From contig NC_089492.1 in NCBI RefSeq assembly GCF_036850765.1, positions 295,873,090-295,937,089 of the forward strand: DNA of 64,000 nt, read 5' to 3'. Every line of letters begins with the position of its first letter. Within the stretch, counting starts at the first letter, position 1. This DNA is from Saccopteryx bilineata. Lineage: Eukaryota > Chordata > Mammalia > Chiroptera > Emballonuridae. A program made the position numbers and the translations under genes. The notes below the pieces were generated by a model. The model saw only the letters and a program-made list of their open reading frames with translations. It was not told the DNA's origin and did no database searches. This document shows, in pieces, positions 10,656-21,575 of the stretch.

Positions 10656-13600
10656 TCAGGCCTCCTTCCCAGCCAAGGTGCTGGCCCCAGCTGCAGGCCC
10701 TGCAAGGCCCTCAGCCTTGTGTGCCAGGCGGTGTTTCTTGAGGCCATAGGTGTTGGCGAAACCCTCCCCGCAGGAGGAGCAGCGGAAGGGCCGGCCGCCC
10801 TGGTGGGCCGCCAGGTGCTTCCGAAAGTAGCCGGGATCCTTGAAGGCCTTGAGGCAGGCCGGGCAGCGAAGCTCGGGCCGCGGCGGCTCATGGGCACGCT
10901 GGTGGCGCAGCACGGAGCTCAGGTAGAAGAAGCCCTTGCCGCAGTGCTCGCAGCGGTAGGCGCGCTCGCCCAGGTGCAGCCGCTGGTGCTCCAGCAGGTT
11001 AGAACGGTAGCGGAAGGTCTTCCCGCAGGCGCCGCAGCGCTGGGGTCGGGCCACGGCATGCAGACGCCGGTGCTCCGCCAGGCTGGACGACTGCGCGAAG
11101 CGCTTGGCGCACACACCGCACTTGAAGGCCCGCTCGCCGGTGTGCACCACGCGGTGCTGCCGCAGGTACCAGGAGCGCAGAAAGCCGCGGCCACACACGC
11201 CACACCGGTAGGGCCGCTGCTCCGTGTGGCAGCGCTGATGGCGCATCAGCAGGGCCGCCTCCCAGAAGCGCTTCCCGCACACTGGGCACCGGAAGCCCCG
11301 CTTCTGCCGGTGGCTGCGCCGGTGCAGAAGCAGGTCGTAGGCGCCCGCGAAGCTCTGGCCGCAGAGGCCGCAGCCCAGGGTCCGCCGCACCAGGTGCACA
11401 TACTTGTGAGTGACGAGGCCCAGGAAGTGCTTGAAGCTCTGGCCACACGTGGCGCAGCTGAAGCGCTCGGGGGCCACGCCAGTGCCCCCACCGCCCCCGG
11501 CCCCCACCCCGCCGCTGCTGTCATCCCCACCAGACACCCCAGCCAGAGCAGCTACAGCTGCCCCCACTTCCCCGGCCAGCCCGTTGTCTAGCACGCTGGC
11601 CGCCTCGGCGCCGCCAGCGCCAGAGCCTTCTGCAGGCTGCTGGCCGCTGGCTGCGGGAGGGAGCAGGCGCTCGGGGGCGGCCTGGTGCACCAGCTTGTGC
11701 CACATGAGGTTCTCGATGAAGCCGAAAGTCTTACCGCAGGCGTCACAGCCGTAAGGCTTCTCTGTCATGTGGGCCTCCTTGTGGCTCATAACGTGGAAGA
11801 GATCCGGGAAGTGCTCGCCGCAGTCCGAGCAGGCATAGCTCAGGCCCTCGGCCGCCCCCGCTGCCGCCCCTGCGGCGCCCGGGCCACAAGCCCCAGGTGC
11901 ACCCTGGGTGGCAGGGAGACCGGCCGCCCCGGCAAGGGCGCAGGGCAGCTGCAGCCGGTGCACCTGGCGGTGGCGCGTCAGGCTCTGTGGGTAGCCGAAC
12001 ACCTTGCCGCACAGCTCGCACTTGTAGGGGCGCTCGCGGGTGTGCACCACGTGGTGCTTGCTCAGATGGAAAGACTCACGGAAGCGCTTCCCACACACCG
12101 GGCACTGGTGTGGCTTCTCGCCTGTGTGGATGCGCTCGTGGCGCTTCAGGGTCTCTCGGCGTCCGAAGCCGCGCCCGCAGATGCCGCAGCAGAATGTCTT
12201 TCCAGGGCCACTGGCGCCCGCGCCACCTGACCCGCTGGTTCCAGCCCCAAGCAGCAGCGGGTGTGCGCCCAGGAGTGGCATGGGCATGGCCCCATACACC
12301 ACGGCTGCGGCGGCGGCTGCTGCCTTCTCACTGTCGGTGGTGGGGGCGTCGGGCGGCAGCAGGTAGGGGCCCGAGGGAAAGGCAGGGGTTGCGGGCTGGG
12401 ACACGTTGGCTGCAGCATCCTTGGGGGCATCAGGGGTGGGGGGCGGCACGTGCGCAGCCTTGTGGCGGAGCAGGCTCTGCGGCGCCGAGTAGGACTTGCC
12501 GCACAGATCGCAGGGGTACACTGGCCGGGGCCCCGCCGCGCCCGCGTGTGCTGCCTGGTGCTTGAGCAGGTAGGCGGCATCACGGAAGGCTTTGCCGCAG
12601 ACGCCGCAGGGCAGGCGCAGCAAGTCAGCCGAGTGCGTCTTCACGTGGCGTTTGAGGCTCTCCCTGCGGTTGAAGCTCTTGCTGCACACGGTGCACGAGA
12701 AGGGCTTCTCGCCCGTGTGGATGATCTGGTGCTGGTGCAGGTGACTGGGTTTCTTAAAAACCTTCCAGCAGAGCGGACAGGCGAAGGGGCCCTCGCCACC
12801 GCCCGCCGCTGGAGGAGGTGCCCCCACGCCTGCCGGTGCGCCCGGGGCTGCGTTCCCATCCGTGGAGGTGGCAGGTGTCGAGGCTGGGCCAGCAGGGACC
12901 GGGGTGGGGGCCCCTGGGGCGGCGGGGGGCGGGGGCAGGCCCAACGGTGGCAAGGTCACCCCTGGCTGCGGTGGGACCCCAGTGGTGGGCGGCACGTCCT
13001 TGTGGCAGCGGCGGTGGCGGATGAGGCTGGAGACGTGGTTGTAGGTCCGGCCACAGACGCCGCACTCATAGGGCCGCTCCCCGGAGTGCACCAGCATGTG
13101 CTGCACCAGGTGCGACGATTGCTTGAACGACTTCTGGCACACTCCGCACGGGAAACGCCGCTCCATCAGGTACTTCAGCCTCCGGAAGTAGCCCTTGTCA
13201 TCCTTGGAGGGGTCGCAGGCCGCCCCCGCAACAGGTCCCGGAGGAGTCTGGGATGGGGTGGGGAGCGGCCCGGGTGTCCCGGCAGCAGCGGCTAGCCCCG
13301 GCGTCACCCCCGGCCCAGATGCGGGCCCTCCGCGCTTCAGGTTCCCAAACAGGTGCTGGTGTCCCGAAAGGTCCACAATGCCCCACTGCGGGGCGGGGAA
13401 GGCCGCATCGAAGAGGGGCGGCGGTGGTGCCCCAAAAGCGGGCGGCAAGGGCGGATCGGGCTTCTTGGCTTGGGAGGAGGAAGACGACGACGAAGAGGAC
13501 GAAGAGGAGGACGATGACGAGGAGGGAGTCTCAGCCTTTGGCTTGAAGGTGGCCTGGGGCGGGTAGTCGTACTGGGGCGGCGGGGGTTGAGGTGGGGGCT

Positions 13601-13793
13601 GCGGCGGGGGCCCCGGGGTGCAGGGCAGGGCCGCCACCGCCTTGGCATGCTCTCCGTACAGCTCCATTGGCTCAAAGCGCTGGTGGTTGAGGAACTCCAG
13701 GAAGTCGAAAGGGTAGCTCTGGAAGTGCACCCCGTCCTCGCCCCCGATGCCCCCGCTGGCCCCGCCACCGCCACCCGCTGCGTTCGCCTCCAT
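10656..13793 (-). CDS. ZNF865: ZNF865, twenty-finger C2H2 protein
   Basis: One coding exon gives about 1045 residues (human about 1059). I start at the MEANAAGGG methionine; the 18 upstream in-frame residues lie partly across a splice acceptor (AG at 13821-13820), so they are not N-terminal. The N-terminal third is low complexity: glycine-rich, then a proline-rich stretch, a poly-Ser run of about 19 residues and more proline. I count 20 C2H2 fingers, from CGVCQKSFKQSSH to CSSCGEGFANTYG, all with complete ligands. They fall in groups separated by Pro/Ala/Gly spacers. Only some fingers are joined by TGEKP-type linkers, so DNA contacts are probably in short blocks. The protein is presumed to be a nuclear DNA-binding factor. 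The frame is intact and very GC-rich, which produces long antisense open frames on the plus strand. Confidence 0.95.
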   Translation of the reverse strand: MEANAAGGGGGASGGIGGEDGVHFQSYPFDFLEFLNHQRFEPMELYGEHAKAVAALPCTPGPPPQPPPQPPPPQYDYPPQATFKPKAETPSSSSSSSSSSSSSSSSSQAKKPDPPLPPAFGAPPPPLFDAAFPAPQWGIVDLSGHQHLFGNLKRGGPASGPGVTPGLAAAAGTPGPLPTPSQTPPGPVAGAACDPSKDDKGYFRRLKYLMERRFPCGVCQKSFKQSSHLVQHMLVHSGERPYECGVCGRTYNHVSSLIRHRRCHKDVPPTTGVPPQPGVTLPPLGLPPPPAAPGAPTPVPAGPASTPATSTDGNAAPGAPAGVGAPPPAAGGGEGPFACPLCWKVFKKPSHLHQHQIIHTGEKPFSCTVCSKSFNRRESLKRHVKTHSADLLRLPCGVCGKAFRDAAYLLKHQAAHAGAAGPRPVYPCDLCGKSYSAPQSLLRHKAAHVPPPTPDAPKDAAANVSQPATPAFPSGPYLLPPDAPTTDSEKAAAAAAAVVYGAMPMPLLGAHPLLLGAGTSGSGGAGASGPGKTFCCGICGRGFGRRETLKRHERIHTGEKPHQCPVCGKRFRESFHLSKHHVVHTRERPYKCELCGKVFGYPQSLTRHRQVHRLQLPCALAGAAGLPATQGAPGACGPGAAGAAAGAAEGLSYACSDCGEHFPDLFHVMSHKEAHMTEKPYGCDACGKTFGFIENLMWHKLVHQAAPERLLPPAASGQQPAEGSGAGGAEAASVLDNGLAGEVGAAVAALAGVSGGDDSSGGVGAGGGGGTGVAPERFSCATCGQSFKHFLGLVTHKYVHLVRRTLGCGLCGQSFAGAYDLLLHRRSHRQKRGFRCPVCGKRFWEAALLMRHQRCHTEQRPYRCGVCGRGFLRSWYLRQHRVVHTGERAFKCGVCAKRFAQSSSLAEHRRLHAVARPQRCGACGKTFRYRSNLLEHQRLHLGERAYRCEHCGKGFFYLSSVLRHQRAHEPPRPELRCPACLKAFKDPGYFRKHLAAHQGGRPFRCSSCGEGFANTYGLKKHRLAHKAEGLAGPAAGASTLAGKEA
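13468..13530 (-). repeat. ZNF865: Poly-serine coding run in ZNF865
   Basis: The minus strand encodes about 19 consecutive serines with mixed TCC, TCG and TCA codons, so it is not a pure triplet repeat. The mixed codons suggest an old, stable run. Confidence 0.75.
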
Positions 13794-14039
13794 CTCAGCT
13801 GGGTAGGCAATACGAGACCCTTGGGGAGAAAGGATACAGCTGAACAAGCAGTACGTGAGATGCGGAGTCTCACCCGATTTCTCCGGGTCCTCACATCTCT
13901 CTCTCTCTCCACCAGACTCTATGCCCAGTACTGGCTGCAGGCCTCTCTCTCCTTCTCAGACCAGCAAGCACCCTCGGCCTCTGGTCTCAATTCCCCTTTG
14001 CAAACGCTCAGGCCTCTGCTCTGCGTCCCCTGAAATCTA

Positions 14040-14215
14040 AGTTGTGTGATCACCAGCAAGTCTCCGCACCTCTCTGGGCCTGGGTTTCTGCATCCACAAA
14101 TCAAGGTGACAAAGCACCATCCCCACCGCACTGGGCTGTTGTGTAGGTCCTGCAAGCGAACATAACCGTAAGTCCCTCTTGTGGCCAGGCCCTGGCACTC
14201 TGAGCACTAAGTCAC
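14040..14215 (+). repeat. MIR-like ancient SINE relic
   Basis: It is similar in order to the MIR core: TGTGTGATC..CAAGTCTCCGCACCTCTCTGGGCCT. Confidence 0.5.
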
Positions 14216-15177
14216 CAGATGGTATAGTCTGTTGTGAGCACAGTTGCTACGGGCAGGAACAGAAAGCACAAACCGAGCGAACCAGATGAAGACAGGGGCA
14301 CCTGCTGGTCTAGGACAAATATGTCAAACAGGGGCTGGCAGAGAGGCAAGGTGGCCTGGCCCAGCAGGAAACACATGGCCTGGGGCCTGGACACACCTGG
14401 GCTTACATCCTATCTCCTTCCCACACTCTGTACTTCTCAGGGAGTGGTAACCCCTAGACTGCAGGGGGGAGCGTCTAAGGGGGCTGATACAGGACAGAAG
14501 GAGACACGCTGGTTGGCAGAGCGCAGGAGTTCCCCAGCACCTCCAGTGATGTCACTCACCTGGGCAATGCCTGAAGGCAGCCACTCAGGGAGCATTTTCC
14601 GGCCCTCTCCAAGATGGTGGTTATTCTCTGGGCACCTCCTTTAAGAGGTTTTTCATTCAAGACTGCAGCTGTCCATATCTGCCCACCTCCCCAACCCTGG
14701 GTTCCTGCAATGACCTCCGAGCCTCAGACCTCACCCCAGGGTTCAGCCAACGTCTCTGCCGAGTCAGTGGGAGAAATCCTCTAAGGTCCGGCCTGCTTTT
14801 GGGCCACCGTCCCTGCTCCTGGGGGCCTGGCTCAGTGCCTAGCCTGGCAGTAGGAGGCAGTGGTAACTACCAAGGCCAGGACCTGTCAGCCTCAGCCCCC
14901 ATCCATCCTGGCTGACTCTCTCCCCCTCAGGTGAAAGGTGAGTGTTTCCTCCACCCCCACCCCGGAGGTGATTATTTTTAGCCGTCAGCTCTGGGTGTCC
15001 TTGGAGGAGACCCAACATCCCCTGTCCTTCACACCCTCTGGTGCATTTCATCTCCGGAAGGAGCAAAGGCGTGGCTGGCGTGGGAGTGGAAACCTGGTTG
15101 GACCCTCAGTGAGGGGACAGGGCTGCAGTGGCAGGTGGGCATGGAGAAGGTAGGGGTTACAGGGGTGCAGGCAGGAA

Positions 15178-15451
15178 GGGCAGAAGACAGACAGGAAAGG
15201 AAAGAGATGAGAAGTGTCCTTTCTTGTGGCATCTTAGTTGTTCATTGATTGCTTTCTCATCTGTGCCTTGACCAAGGGGCTATAGCAGAGTGAGTGACCC
15301 CTTGCTTGAGCCAGCGACCTTGGGCTCAAGCTGGTGAGCCTTGCTCAAACTAGATGAGCCTGCGCTCAAGACAGCGACCTCGGGGTTTCAAACCTGGGTC
15401 CTCCGTGTCCCAATCTGACACTCTATCCACTGCACGACTACCTGGTCAGGC
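15178..15451 (-). repeat. Long tRNA-derived SINE (type A)
   Basis: This reverse copy ends in ACTACCTGGTCAGGCG. The GACAGACAGGAAAGG left part is typical of the family tail. Confidence 0.8.
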
Positions 15452-15454
15452 GCT

Positions 15455-15615
15455 AACAGCTACCCTTGATTAGGCACTTCTTAGAGGCCATCCACTGTTC
15501 TGAGCACATCATGCATGTTCACACTGAATCGCCACCACTTGACAAATGAGAAGGCACAGAGAGGTCAAATGACTTATCCAAGGTCACCAAGTCAGTCTGT
15601 GACTCAACCCACAGG
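15455..15615 (-). repeat. MIR-like relic
   Basis: AGAGGTCAAATGACTTATCCAAGGTCACC is the reverse of the MIR core, described here in two parts: the GTGACC..GG..AAGT box and the downstream GAGGC tract. Confidence 0.55.
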
Positions 15616-15744
15616 GTGTTCCCTAAGGTAGAGGAAGGTAGAGGTGGGACTGTGGTGGGAGGCCCTTATTGAGCAGTGTTCTCTGGATTATGAGGGGCTT
15701 AGTGGGAAAGGGAAGTGGTCAGCATCCTGAGCAGACAGAACAGT

Positions 15745-15895
15745 GATGTGGTGAGACAGTGCCCTCTGCCTGGAATGTTCTTCCCCGTATCTCAAGGATC
15801 TCTCTAGCCTCCTTCAGATCTCTGCTCTGATGTCACCTTCAGGAGATGTGACACCCTCACCCCCTTACCTCATCAGTTGCTAGCCCCTTGTCCTG
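15745..15895. repeat. L2-like ancient LINE relic
   Basis: CTGCCTGGAATGTTCTTCC and the following CTCC-rich text resemble the 3' region of L2. Confidence 0.5.
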
Positions 15896-15901
15896 CTGTA
15901 T

Positions 15902-16262
15902 TTTTACTTTTTGTATTTTTATGAATGAGAAGCGGAGAGGCAGAGACAGACTCCCACATGTACCTGACCGGGATCCACCCAGCATGCCCACTAGGGGGCA
16001 ATGCTCCGCCATCTGGAGTGTTGCTCCATTGCAACCAGAGCCATTCTAGTGCCTGAGGCGTAGGCCATGGAGCCATCCTCAGCGCCCAGGCCAACTTTGC
16101 TCCAATGGAACCTTGGCTGCAGGAGGGGAAGAGATAGAGAGAAAAGGGAGGGGGAAAGGTGAAGAAGCAGATGGGCGCTTCACCTGTGTGCCCTGACCAG
16201 GAATCGAACCCCGGATTTCCACATGCTGGACTGATGCTTTACCGCAGAGTCAACTAGCAAGG
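15902..16262 (-). repeat. Long tRNA-derived SINE (type B)
   Basis: The reverse copy is flanked by CCTGCTGTATTTTT and CCTGCTGCATTTTT, a target duplication with one change. Confidence 0.8.
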
Positions 16263-16595
16263 ACCCTGCTGCATTTTTTTCATCATGGTCACTGCCACCA
16301 ATTTAGTGTGTCTATTTCACTTGCTGTAAGTATGTTTCTTTTCTGGCCTCCTCACCTTACAGCAAGGACTTGCCTACCTTGTTAAGCACTGTCCTCCAGC
16401 ACCTAGCACAGTGCCTGGAAGAGTATGGGTGCTCCATAAAATATCTGCTGATATGTGGGAGTAAAACAGCCCCCTCTTTAAATCACCAGTGGGTCCACAA
16501 AGAAATTGTCAGAGAAGTTAGATGCATGGAAATGGAAATGCAACCTACTTGAGAGTTGCAGCTAAAGCAGTGCTCAGAAGTAAATGTATATAGGC

Positions 16596-16688
16596 TCAGG
16601 GAGTTCTGGTCATCTTAGTTTCATCTTCCACTGAGTGCCCACTTCCTACTGAGTAGAAGATGAAACTAAGATGACCACAACTCCCTGA
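16596..16688. repeat. Near-perfect 41-bp inverted repeat (hairpin)
   Basis: The arms 16596-16636 and 16648-16688 pair at 38 of 41 positions, with an 11-base loop (GCCCACTTCCT). The arms contain GGTCATCTTAGTTTCATCTT and its complement. Short similar flanks, GCTCAGA..TAAATGT and its complement, may extend the symmetry. It is not a SINE and I do not recognise the family. Confidence 0.9.
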
Positions 16689-17059
16689 CAAAGGGAGGAA
16701 GACATTTAACAGCATCTGAGCTGGCACTGAGGTTGGTCCTCAGGAGAAGGAATCAGGATGGTGATGTTAGGAAGGCAGGTGGGCAGATGGTGAAAGGCAA
16801 TGGGTCGGAGAGGAGCAGCAGGTGTTCCTGGGAGACAGGGCTGATCAGGCTCATGATTATTCCACTGGGAAACAAGAGGCATTTCTGCTTTCAGGGGACC
16901 CAAGCCTTCCATGGGTATCTTTCTAAGGGGAGATGTGTCACAGGAAGCTTTCCTGCAGAGGCAGGATGGGGGCCCCAGCTCAAGGGGCCGGAGCCCCATG
17001 GTAACCACAGTCACAGTCATAACAGCTCAAGTGTATTTGTTTGACCAGACCAATAGAAA

Positions 17060-17265
17060 CCATTGCTTTAATAGCTAATCATCCTGTGCCATTACTGGTC
17101 CCATTTTATAAGTAGGGAAACTGAGGAAAGGGGGGTTTGTTTTCCCACGGTCACACCATTAACAAACGGCAGGGCCAGATGTTCGAGGCAGGCAGCAGAG
17201 CTCCACGTGCTCTTAACCCCTATGTGCTGTCTCTCAATATCTGAAATAAAGGAAGGTCTCTGCTC
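17060..17265 (-). repeat. MIR-like relic
   Basis: CCCATTTTATAAGTAGGGAA followed by ACTGAGG and CACGGTCACAC is the reverse of the MIR 3' half. Confidence 0.6.
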
Positions 17266-17477
17266 CACCTTACACTGCAAATATATTTTGTCTCATCCAC
17301 TTCCCTGCTGCCCATCCCCAAGACTAGCCCCTGGAATTTACTGAATGCTGACAAGCACTGTACTAGGTCTACTAGGTGGCTTGTCTCAATTGAATTTCAT
17401 AGTAGACTCATAAAATAATTTATAGGCAGGAGGACTAAGTCCAAACCATGTGCCTCCTCTGCTCAAACCCTGTAGTG

Positions 17478-17818
17478 GCCTGACCAGGCGGTGGCACGGT
17501 GGATAGAGCGTCGGACTGGGATGCGGAGGACCCGGGTTCAGGACCCCGAGGTCGCCAGCTTGAGTGTGAGCTCATCTGGTTTGAGCAAAAGCCCACCAGC
17601 TTGAACCCAAGGTCACTGGCTCCAGCAAGGGGCTACTCGGTCTGCTGAAGGCCCACAGTCAAGGCACATATGAGAAAGCAATCAATGAACAACTAAGGTG
17701 TTGCAACGTGCAATGAAAAACTAATGATTGATGCTTCTCATCTCTCTCCATTCCTGTCTGTCTGCCCCTGTCTATCCCTCTCTCTGACTCACTCTCTGTC
17801 CTGTAAAACAAAACAAAA
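17478..17818 (+). repeat. Long tRNA-derived SINE (type A)
   Basis: The full-length copy begins GCCTGACCAGGCGGTGG and ends in AAACAAAACAAAA. AACCCTGTAGTG flanks both ends as the target duplication. Confidence 0.85.
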
Positions 17819-17856
17819 CCCTGTAGTGACCCCAATCTCACTCAAAGTCAAAGTCC

Positions 17857-18186
17857 TTTTTTTTTTTTTACAGAGACAGAGAGAGAGAGAGAGAGAGAGG
17901 GATAGACAGACAGGAATGGAGAGATGAGAAGCATCAATCATTAGTTTTTCGTTGCGTGCTGCAACACCTTAGTTGTTCATTGATTCCTCTCTCATATGTG
18001 CCTTGACCTCAGGCCTTCAGCAGACTGAGTAACCCCTTGCTTGAGCCAGCAACCTTGGGTCCAAGCTGGTGAGCTTTGCTCAAACCAGATGAGCCGGTGC
18101 TCAAGGTGGCGAACTCAGGTTCTCGAACCTGGGTCCTCCACATCCCAGTCCGGTGCTCTATCCACTGCGTCACCGCCTGGTCAGGC
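17857..18186 (-). repeat. Long tRNA-derived SINE (type A), inverted
   Basis: The full-length reverse copy is flanked by GTCAAAGTCCTT(T/C)T and lies 38 bases from the plus-strand copy. The two make an inverted pair. Confidence 0.85.
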
Positions 18187-18234
18187 GTCAAAGTCCTTCT
18201 ATGAGCTACACAGCCCCCCGCGGCCTCCCTAATG

Positions 18235-18600
18235 TGCCATTCCTACCCCCCGGCCTTTGCACTGGCTGATGCTTCTGCCCAGAATGCTCTGCCTCACTCC
18301 CTAACCTCCTTCACATCTTCGCTTCAAACGTCCTCTTCTCAGGGACGGTCCCCCTGAACCCTGTCACCTGTCGCCCAGACCAACACTCCTGCTCTCCCCA
18401 GACTCCTTCATTTCTCGCCTTACCAGTCAACATCACCTAATAAACCGTATACTGTTTGTCTTAGTGTTGGTGGTCTCCCTCTCTAGAAGGGGGACTTCCA
18501 TGCAGGCCTGTGCAAGGATTTTTATTTGTGTTGACAACTGTTCTATTCCCTAGGACCAAGCACAGTGCCTGTCTCCAAAAGTACTTCTTAAATAAGTGAA
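18235..18600. repeat. L2-like ancient LINE relic
   Basis: It contains TTTGCACTGGCTGATGCTTC and, at the end, ACCAAGCACAGTGCCTG, both typical of L2 3' ends. Confidence 0.55.
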
Positions 18601-20270
18601 AATGAGGCTAGGGAAAGAGAAAATGGCTTGCCCAGATATAGGAGTACCAGTGGCATTCAGGGTTCATCCTCTTAACCATTTTATTCTTGGGGGAGGGGAG
18701 CTAAGAGCAGCCACCCGGGGATGGGCCACAGTTGTCCCGGGCAGAGGAGGGGATAACGTTTTGGCACGTGGCTTTTTAGAGAGACAAGATAACCACAGGA
18801 AATTCTTGAACAAGGGCTTCCGGCCACCCTTTTAACATCATAGTTCCTGTAACACTATATACCCTTATCCTGATGTATTTTCTTTACACACACGTTATTT
18901 TCTTTTTTAATGGTCTACCCCACAAAACTAGCCTATGCAGGCCAGGAGGACAAGGGGTTGTAACTATTTCATTCTGTTGCATGTCCAGTGTGTACTAGGT
19001 GCTTATTAAACAGCTGTTGAACAAATGAATAAACAAGTGAATGACATTATGGGCTTGGGAGAGCGGACAAAGGCTGGATAACTGATCACAGGGCCCTCAC
19101 CACCACCGCCCTCTAAGATCACACCTTCTCTAGCCTCCATCCAACTGCATGGCTTCTCCAGTCACCATGATCACGCCCACCTCAGGACTTCTGCACTGTG
19201 CTCTTCCCTCTACCTGCAACAGGGCACCCAGATCTTGGCATGGCTAAGCGAGCTCTGCCACTTCAGGCTGCACCTCTGACATAGCTCTCAGGCTATCAGA
19301 AAACAGCATTGATCATGTTTGTTGCCTTGTTTTTGATCTGTCTCCTCAACTGAACTGTAAGACCCACAAAAAAAGTCAAACTGTGCATCTCTCTCCTTCA
19401 CAGCTGTATCCCCTGGACCTAGAACAGTGCATACCCCCTTTCAATGAAGACCAAATGAAATGGATCCCTGGAGAGAAAGAGCTACCCACCCCAGGGAAGC
19501 TGGGGTGTCTTCTCCAGGGAGTACCAGAGGGCAGAAGGAAAACTGGGTGAGAAGGGGCAGGCTAGGACAAGTCCCTAGTGCCGGGGGGGGGGGCATTCTG
19601 CGAGTAAAGCCCTCACGGATGGGCACTGCCCTGTGGGACGAGGACCAACCACAGAGAAGGATGGGGTGCGAGCCGGGGTTACACGGGAAAGCTATTCCTA
19701 TGTCAAGAGCGAGACATGTGGGTGTGAGAACACACCTCTAGAGGGAGCTGTTCTATGCGGGGAGGGTCTGGGGGGGGTGGGTTGAAAGGGTATTTTCAAG
19801 GGGAATTACTGGGGAGGAGGGGGGTGCAAAAGAAAGGAAAAAAAGGCATTCTTGGCCGCTGATCAGAAGAGAAAGTATTTTTACAGAAACGAAGGAGGGG
19901 GTTGGGGGAGAAGTGATTAGGAGTTTTGGGGGGGCTGTGTGATACAGAGAGGTAATGGGGGTTCATTCCATTGCAAAGCACAAATGCAACACACTCTGGT
20001 GGTCACCTTATAGGGGCTGCTAAAGGTGTGTTCAGGGGGAGCTGCTCTGCGTGGGGGAGGGCAATGCTGGTGGCATTTGGGGGGCTGTCCTGGAGGAAGC
20101 AATGGCTGGGGCTGCGTAGAAGGATCCCTACGAGAAATCAGTGTAGAGGGGCGCCACGAAAGAGGGCATTTTGGGAGTCGTCCTACGTGGGAGTGTTCAT
20201 GGGGGAGGCATCTGGGCGCTCTGACGGGGGGAACGGTGATGGGGGTACCCAGGCGAGGGCCCGGCGCGAG
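18601..20270. other. Distal ZNF865 intron, relic repeats only
   Basis: A second L2-like piece lies at about 19120-19450, with GACCTAGAACAGTGC near its end. Purine-rich text runs from 19700 to 19950. No gene is supported. Confidence 0.4.
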
Positions 20271-20279
20271 CAGCACTGA

Positions 20280-20770
20280 TGAGGACGTTCTGAGGATCAG
20301 AGCGGGCTTGGGCGGGGACCCCCGCCCCCGCTGCCCCCGAGCCCCCGGGCCACGCGCCCCGTCACTCACCGGCGCCGGGGTCTCCGCCGGGAGGAGGCCG
20401 AGGAGGCGGAGGAGGCGCCGCCGCTCTGGGGAGACCCGAGGGCCTGACCGGAAGTGCCGCCCCCTCCCCCTCCCCGGCAGCTCCGCGCCGTCTGCCTGCC
20501 CGCCCGGAAGCGGAAGTCGCGCCCGTTTTCGGAGGCGACGGCGTGGAGGAAAGAGGTGGAGGCGGCGGCGGAGACCGGGAGAAGAAAGTGCGCCTGCGCA
20601 AGAACTGGGGGTTGCTGGCGGAGTAACTTAGGCCACTTCCGGTGGGCGACCTGAGCGAGTGCGCCGACGTTCTGAGTGCCCGCTTTTTAGGGCGCCACCT
20701 ACACGTTCCGGTTACCCGGTTAAGCCACGCCCCTTACGCAAATCTCACGCTCAAGCCCCGCCCCCTGCCT
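20280..20770 (-). promoter_or_regulatory. ZNF865: CpG-island promoter and first exon of ZNF865
   Basis: A dense CpG block contains a consensus minus-strand donor after position 20370 (G|GTGAGTGA). The exon upstream of it (about 20370-20600 on the minus strand) is non-coding because the first ZNF865 methionine lies after the intron. Ets-like CCGGAAGTG motifs occur at about 20449 and 20507, and ACTTCCGGTG at 20635. No TATA box is seen. Assignment to ZNF865 rests on strand, position and the need for an upstream exon. Confidence 0.6.
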
Positions 20771-21020
20771 GAATGATCATTGCAGAGCTTAATTATCCTC
20801 GGTACCGCCCCACTTCTCAAAGTGCGTCCTGCTGGCCCTGGCTCCACGAATTTTCTCCCGTTTCATTCCTACCTCCACGATCGTACTCTCAACTACCTCT
20901 CCCTTTTAAGCCCGCCTCTTTCCTCTAGATTCCGCCCTCCTCTCACTTTTGCTTCTTAAGCAAACCACGCCCCTCGCTCAAGCCCCACCCCTGTCATCTT
21001 AAGCTCCACCTCTCATACTC
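20690..21020 (-). promoter_or_regulatory. Cluster of GGGGCGTGGCTTA-like boxes upstream of ZNF865
   Basis: Written on the plus strand, the motifs read TTAAGCCACGCCCC, CTCAAGCCCCGCCCC, CAAACCACGCCCCTCG, TCAAGCCCCACCCC and TTAAGCTCCACC. At least six copies lie in 330 bases. They combine an SP/KLF-type GC box with an attached TTAAG or TCAAG. Confidence 0.55.
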
Positions 21021-21200
21021 TCCACTGGATATCGGCGCCTCGGACCTCGAAAGCATTCCCTGAAATCAGTGGTTCTCAAATAATGGTTAAAAGACCTACA
21101 GCAGCTGCCAACCTAGAGATTGTTATAGTGGAAACTCGCAGGCCCCCCTGCTTCAGACGTTCTGAATCAGAAACCCTAGGGGTATAAACTTCCGGTTAAT

Positions 21201-21575
21201 AAAAAAAAATTTTTTTTTGTATTTTTCTGAAGCTGGAAACGGGGAGAGACAGTCAGACAGACTCCCGCATGCGCCCGACCGGGATCCACCCGGCACGCCC
21301 ACCAGGGGCGACGCTCTGCCCCTCTGGGGCGTTGCTTTGCCGCAACCAGAGCCACTCTAGCACCTGGGGCAGAGGCCAAGGAGCCATCCCCAGCGCCCGG
21401 GCCATCTTTGCTCCAATGGAGCCTCGGCTGCGGGAGGGGAAGAGAGAGAGAGGAAGGAGGGGGTGGGGGTGGAGAAGCAAATGGGCGCTTCTCCTATGTG
21501 CCCTGGCCGGGAATCGAACCCGGGTCCCCCGCACGCCAGGCCGACGCTCTACCGCTGAGCCAACCGGCCAGGGCC
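21201..21575 (-). repeat. Long tRNA-derived SINE (type B), little diverged
   Basis: The reverse copy has a clean B box (GGAATCGAACCCGG), and CCGGTTAATAAAA duplicates on both sides. It looks younger than most copies here. Confidence 0.85.

Larger units (their letters stand above)
13820..20369 (-). other. ZNF865: ZNF865 intron 1
   Basis: The intron of about 6.55 kb is inferred between a minus-strand donor G|GTGAGTGA (GT at 20369-20368) and the acceptor CCCCAAG (AG at 13821-13820). It contains SINEs, MIR and L2 relics and a strong palindrome at 16596. No coding sequence is supported inside. Confidence 0.6.

Noticed and set aside
10602..13566. Long plus-strand open frames (up to 344 codons) opposite ZNF865
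   Set aside because: They are antisense shadows of a GC-rich zinc-finger exon. They have no known domains, and the minus-strand frame explains the sequence fully.
13794..13847. N-terminal extension of ZNF865
   Set aside because: It crosses the acceptor at 13821-13820 and is not in the known protein.
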